From positions 51,487,563 through 51,551,562 of the forward strand of contig JARCOQ010000005.1 in NCBI GenBank assembly GCA_029207755.1: a stretch of 64,000 bases of DNA, in the 5' to 3' direction. Shown here one piece after another: positions 60,606 to 64,000 of this stretch. The translations under genes were made by a program, and so were the position numbers. A model generated the notes under the pieces. It saw nothing but the letters and a program-made list of their open reading frames with translations, did no database searches and was not told where the DNA came from. Origin of the DNA: Chamaea fasciata. Lineage: Eukaryota > Chordata > Aves > Passeriformes > Sylviidae. Each line of letters begins with the position of its first letter. Within the stretch, counting starts at the first letter, position 1.

Positions 60606-62274
60606 TTTCTTTTTCCCCCAGTTCGAACTCTCTCTCTCACTCTCTTCCCTCCTACCCCACACTTCTATTCCAGACCCACCACCACGTGCTTGTACTTGGA
60701 GATCAGGGACAAACTCACATAGATTTTCATGGCAGGTGAGTGATTTACCCATAAAACTTTATAACTTTCAGAGACCCTCTGACTTTTGTCATTCTTTTTT
60801 GACCACGAGCATCTGTGGATCTTAGGAGCTCCCTACCCCTTCAGGGAGGACACCACAGTGAGTCCTTGCTTAGTTTGCAGCACCTCCTCCTGAATGCTTC
60901 TCCTACACTCACTGAAGTGTCATGCAGAGCCCACTCTGGATGCTTTGCTTGTCCTCTTTTTCTTGTTTAAGAGGAGAAACGTCTTTTTACTGTCCTACTG
61001 CACCTTTTCATTAACGTGAATATGGAGGGACAGCATGGTAGCAGCCATGTACCCTTTTAAATTTTTTTTTTTACTATATGCCACACACACTGCCTCTGTT
61101 TATGTAAAGTCTTGGTTTATTTTCATGTATTTATGAATTTTCTTAAATTTTCCCTATTGCCAAATGTATTTGCCAAAACAATGAGCAGAAAAGGTATTGT
61201 AATCATTCTGTCTTCTTTACAAAACAAATTTTCAGGGCATTTTTGGGTATATTAGATTATGGTCTCAAGAGGTAACAGAGAAGGTAAAGAAAAAGTTGAA
61301 GGAATTTTAAGAATCACAAGACAAATATAAAATTAGCCACAAACTCAGCAAGATGAAGGCTGGAAGGAAAACAATGCCTTTAAGCTTAGTTCCCTTTTAT
61401 TGTTCCTGAATCCATCTTGAGAACTTGGGAAAGTATACTTTACAGGGGTACTCAAAGAAAACACATTAAGAACAATTCTTTTTATTTTGACAAAGAATTC
61501 CAAGAAGTCTTCAAAGGAACCTCATGAGAACTCTAACTATTAACTGGAAAAATTCAGCATTAAAGGCTTTCCCTGTAGGACTATGTCACTGAAACATTTT
61601 TTTCCTCATGTTTTCCATGAAAAGGAAGAATTCACATCTAGAAACACTGGTTAATGTAACAATAGTAGCAAGTTACAGTGTTGCAAACTGAGGAAATTAA
61701 ACTTCCTTTTTAATGGGGAAGATTATTTCCTATAGCAAGGAAGAATAAGAATCTTTCCTGTAAGATTCTTATTTCTTAATGCACAGATGCACCAGGTGGG
61801 ATTTTCCTGTCCTTATATAAGAGTGTATTTGGCTTTTTCTAATTCAGGCTTGTTTATAATTAACAATCATTAATTCTGGGCATGATTAAACTTATGTATC
61901 CCATTTCTCCAAATGAAAAAGTATGTGCATACCAAATATGTATTTAATTTTGAGCTGCCAGCATCTATGTTTGCACAAAATCTTGAGAGAAAATAGTCAC
62001 ATTTGCCTTTGTGATACGCAGGGCAAGAGTTGGAGCACCTGAACATATTCTCATGTGCAAATGAAAGCACACGCAGTGGCCTAAGGGACAGTGAGACAAA
62101 CTGGAAAACTGAAGTACAACAGGTACAACAGTCAGTGGGGAGAGGGTAGGAAACGACAGCCCACTCCTTCTTCTTCAGGGAGCAAAGGGAAAGGAAACAA
62201 CCTTCCAAAATTCTTCCCAAGGAGGAAAGAGAGAAATTTCTGGCTGCATTCAAGGCCCTGTGGGCAACAGGGAG
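60606..62274. other. Unique AT-rich DNA, no gene recognised
   Basis: No transposon is recognised. The minus-strand frame 61870-62253 has no domains. Confidence 0.55.
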
Positions 62275-62734
62275 GGGGAGATTCTGCCCTTTGCCTCCAG
62301 CCTTGGGCTCAACACAGGAAGGACAGGGAGCTGCTGGAGCCAGTCCAAAGCAGGGACACCAAGGGCATCAGAGGGATGGAGCAGTTCTGCTGTGAGGAAA
62401 GGCTGAGAGAATTGGGATTGTTCAGCCTGGAGAGGAGAAGGCTTTGGGGTGACCTGATTGTGGCCTTGCAGTACCTGAAGGGAGCCCAAAGGAAAGATGG
62501 AGAGAGACTCTTGACAAGGGCCTGGAGTGACAGGACAAGGAGGAATGGCTTCACACTGACAGAGAGGAGGGTTAGATTGGATATTGGGAAGAAATTGTTC
62601 CCTGTGAGGGTGGTGAGGCTCTGGCACAGGTTTCCCAGTGAAGCTGCGGCTGCCCCATCCCTGGCAGTGTCCAAGGCCAGGTTGGATGGGGCTGGGAGCA
62701 AGCTGGGACATTAGAAGGTGTCCCTGGGCATGGA
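62275..62734 (+). mobile_element. CR1 LINE fragment, 3' tail missing
   Basis: Begins near GGGGAGATTCTGCCCTTTGC and passes GAAGGACAGGGAGCTGCTGG, GCCTGGAGAGGAGAAGGCTT, GTGACAGGACAAGGAGGAAT, GAGGGTTAGATTGGATATTG, GGGTGGTGAGGCTCTGGCAC and CCCCATCCCTGGCAGTGTCC to GAAGGTGTCCCTGGGCATGG. The usual GGTTGGA...ATTCTATG end is absent. The 207-codon plus frame and 182-codon minus frame here are readings of this repeat. Confidence 0.92.
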
Positions 62735-63377
62735 CACCTCCCCAGGTGACACATCTGTAGGCAAGGGCAGAGTTAGTCACTCTACATTTTTGGACCATGA
62801 AAATTATGCTAGGTCTTTTGTTACATATTTCTAGGTTTCAATGTGCACATATGAGTTATGCTAAGAAGGAATACAGGCTACGAAGGAATTGGCAGGAAGC
62901 AATACAATCCCATAATAAGCAGTATTGTATCATATCTCTGGAAAGTAGCATTACATTTGGAAAACATTAGAAGTTTGCTAGTGGGTATGAAGATTATTTT
63001 AGTATTTTGTTCTTCTGTTCAAAAATGCTCTAAAATTACAAATCTCATGATTTCTAGAGAAGACTATGTTTAGTGTTTTTGGAGCAATCCACTTAAGTGA
63101 GTTTAGTTTTAAGCCAAAGGAAATATGCCCTTATTTACACCCATTTGAGGTCTTCAGGTTCAGTGGACATTTACAAGTGGACAAAGGGGATAAATTTGTT
63201 GCGTGGCTGCTTTATCTAAATCCATGAACCAACCATCACATAACTGTGTCTTCCAGAGGAATCCATCCAGCCTGCACAGCTAAGATGTGGTAACCCACAG
63301 GAGGCAAAACCCTTGATGGGGCAGAGTAAAGCATAGCTTCAGGAGGCTACCTCAAGCCTGAGAACTGCAAATGACTT
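62735..63377. other. Unique DNA, no gene recognised
   Basis: AT-rich DNA between a CR1 and an LTR; nothing recognised. Confidence 0.55.
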
Positions 63378-63935
63378 TGTTGTGGTTTAAAGCTGCATAA
63401 CCACTCACTCTCCCCTATCCCACTGGGAAGGAAAAAAACCTGGAATGTGAAAGCCAGAAAGCTCATGAGTTGAGATAAGGACAGTTTAATAGGGAAAGCA
63501 AAAGCCAGGCAAGCCAGCAAAGCAAAACAAGGAATTAATTCACCCCTTCCCATAAGCAGGCAGGTGTTCAGCCATCCCCAGGAGAACAGGGCTACATCAC
63601 ACACACCTGGGGAAAAAAAAACATATGCCATCACTTCAAACATCTCCCACTTGCTTCTTCTCCCCCCATCTTTATAAGCTGAGCATGATGCCAAAGGGTC
63701 TGGAATGTCCCTTTGGCCAGTTGGGGTCACCTGGCCTGGCCATGTCCCCTCACAACTCGTTGTGCACCCTCCTCACTGATGGGGTGGGATGAGAAGCAGA
63801 AGAGGCCTCAATGCAGTGTAATCGCTGCTCAGCAAGAACTAAATCATCCCAGAGTTACCTGCCCTGCTCCCAGCACAATTCCCAAACACAGCTCCATGCC
63901 CTGTGAGGGAAGTTATCCCAGACAAAACCAGCACA
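63378..63935 (-). mobile_element. Solo ERVL-type LTR
   Basis: Read on the minus strand this 558 bp element starts TGTGCTGGTTTTGTCTGGGA and ends TTTAAACCACAACA. These termini and the internal order match the class III (ERVL) LTRs common in birds. On the minus strand a TATAAAG box lies at 63670-63676 and ATTAAA at 63485-63490, preceding a CTGTCCTTATCTCAACTCAT motif typical of the U5 side. No internal retroviral genes adjoin it. The 5 bp flanks (GACTT and TCCCT) do not match, so the target duplication is decayed or an end is misplaced. The long minus frame 63347-63730 lies inside and is not a gene. Confidence 0.88.
63670..63676 (-). promoter_or_regulatory. TATA box of the ERVL-type LTR
   Basis: TATAAAG on the minus strand, about 260 bp from the LTR start, with ATTAAA about 180 bp downstream. 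Position fits the LTR core promoter. Confidence 0.6.
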
Positions 63936-64000
63936 TCCCTCAACTTTGAGTTTCCACACATCTGCCAATAACAGCTCTAAAACTCTCCTGTGTCATGTGC
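63936..64000. other. Flanking DNA to window end
   Basis: Too short to assign. Confidence 0.4.

Noticed and set aside
59768..60722. Frames of 290, 302 and 191 codons with EGRK or PSFL repeats
   Set aside because: They are the TTCC microsatellite read in threes plus adjacent CR1 sequence; present on both strands, so not genes.
63347..63730. 127-codon minus-strand frame
   Set aside because: Lies inside the ERVL-type solo LTR.
1..64000. tRNA, rRNA or snRNA genes
   Set aside because: No internal promoter boxes or known snRNA starts recognised by eye; a covariance-model scan could still find degenerate copies.

Overview
The window looks like non-coding DNA from a bird nuclear genome, most probably a songbird. 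The main evidence is at least 17 fragments of CR1 (chicken repeat 1) LINE retrotransposons, nearly all 5'-truncated. Several end in the avian CR1 tail (ATTCTATGATTCTATG-like). There are also three solo long terminal repeats (LTRs) of avian endogenous retroviruses, GGAA/TTCC microsatellites and A-rich CAAA/CAAC tracts. Five CR1 copies (6.7, 15.5, 42.2, 43.7 and 55.3 kb) carry a 3' region that I associate with passerine CR1 subfamilies. The passerine call is inference from memory of those subfamilies.

I recognise no protein-coding gene, exon, tRNA, rRNA or snRNA. The long open frames are antisense or sense readings of CR1, of TTCC repeats, or chance frames. The window could be a gene desert or lie inside a large intron; the sequence alone does not decide.

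Layout: 0-9 kb is mostly unique AT-rich DNA with CR1 tails at 2.0 and 6.7 kb and a minus-strand solo LTR at 8.67-9.15 kb. The stretch 9.15-15.5 kb is repeat-poor. From 15.5 to 29.4 kb there is a 0.8 kb CR1, a (TTCC)32 repeat, a second CR1 type at 21.6 kb, an ancient degraded CR1 at 26.1 kb, and the longest CR1 at 28.3-29.4 kb, which keeps recognisable reverse-transcriptase motifs. At 33.87-34.33 kb a CR1 is split by a 302 bp solo LTR. From 35.6 to 47.2 kb there are more CR1 pieces on both strands, an old amniote palindromic repeat at 45.7 kb and an interrupted minus-strand CR1. The stretch 47.2-55.3 kb is the longest free of recognisable transposons (about 8 kb). From 55.3 kb to the end there are CR1 fragments, a perfect (TTCC)73 tract at 60.3 kb, a CR1 at 62.3 kb and a minus-strand ERVL-type solo LTR at 63.38-63.94 kb.

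No set of genes works together here. The structure is a record of retrotransposon insertion over different ages: the 45.7 kb palindrome and 26.1 kb CR1 are old, the passerine-type CR1s are younger, and the 34 kb LTR is younger than the CR1 it interrupts. I found no new biological system. The best leads are the nested LTR/CR1, the long perfect TTCC tract, the ancient palindrome, the unexplained 216 bp interruption of a CR1, and the repeat-free 47-55 kb stretch.
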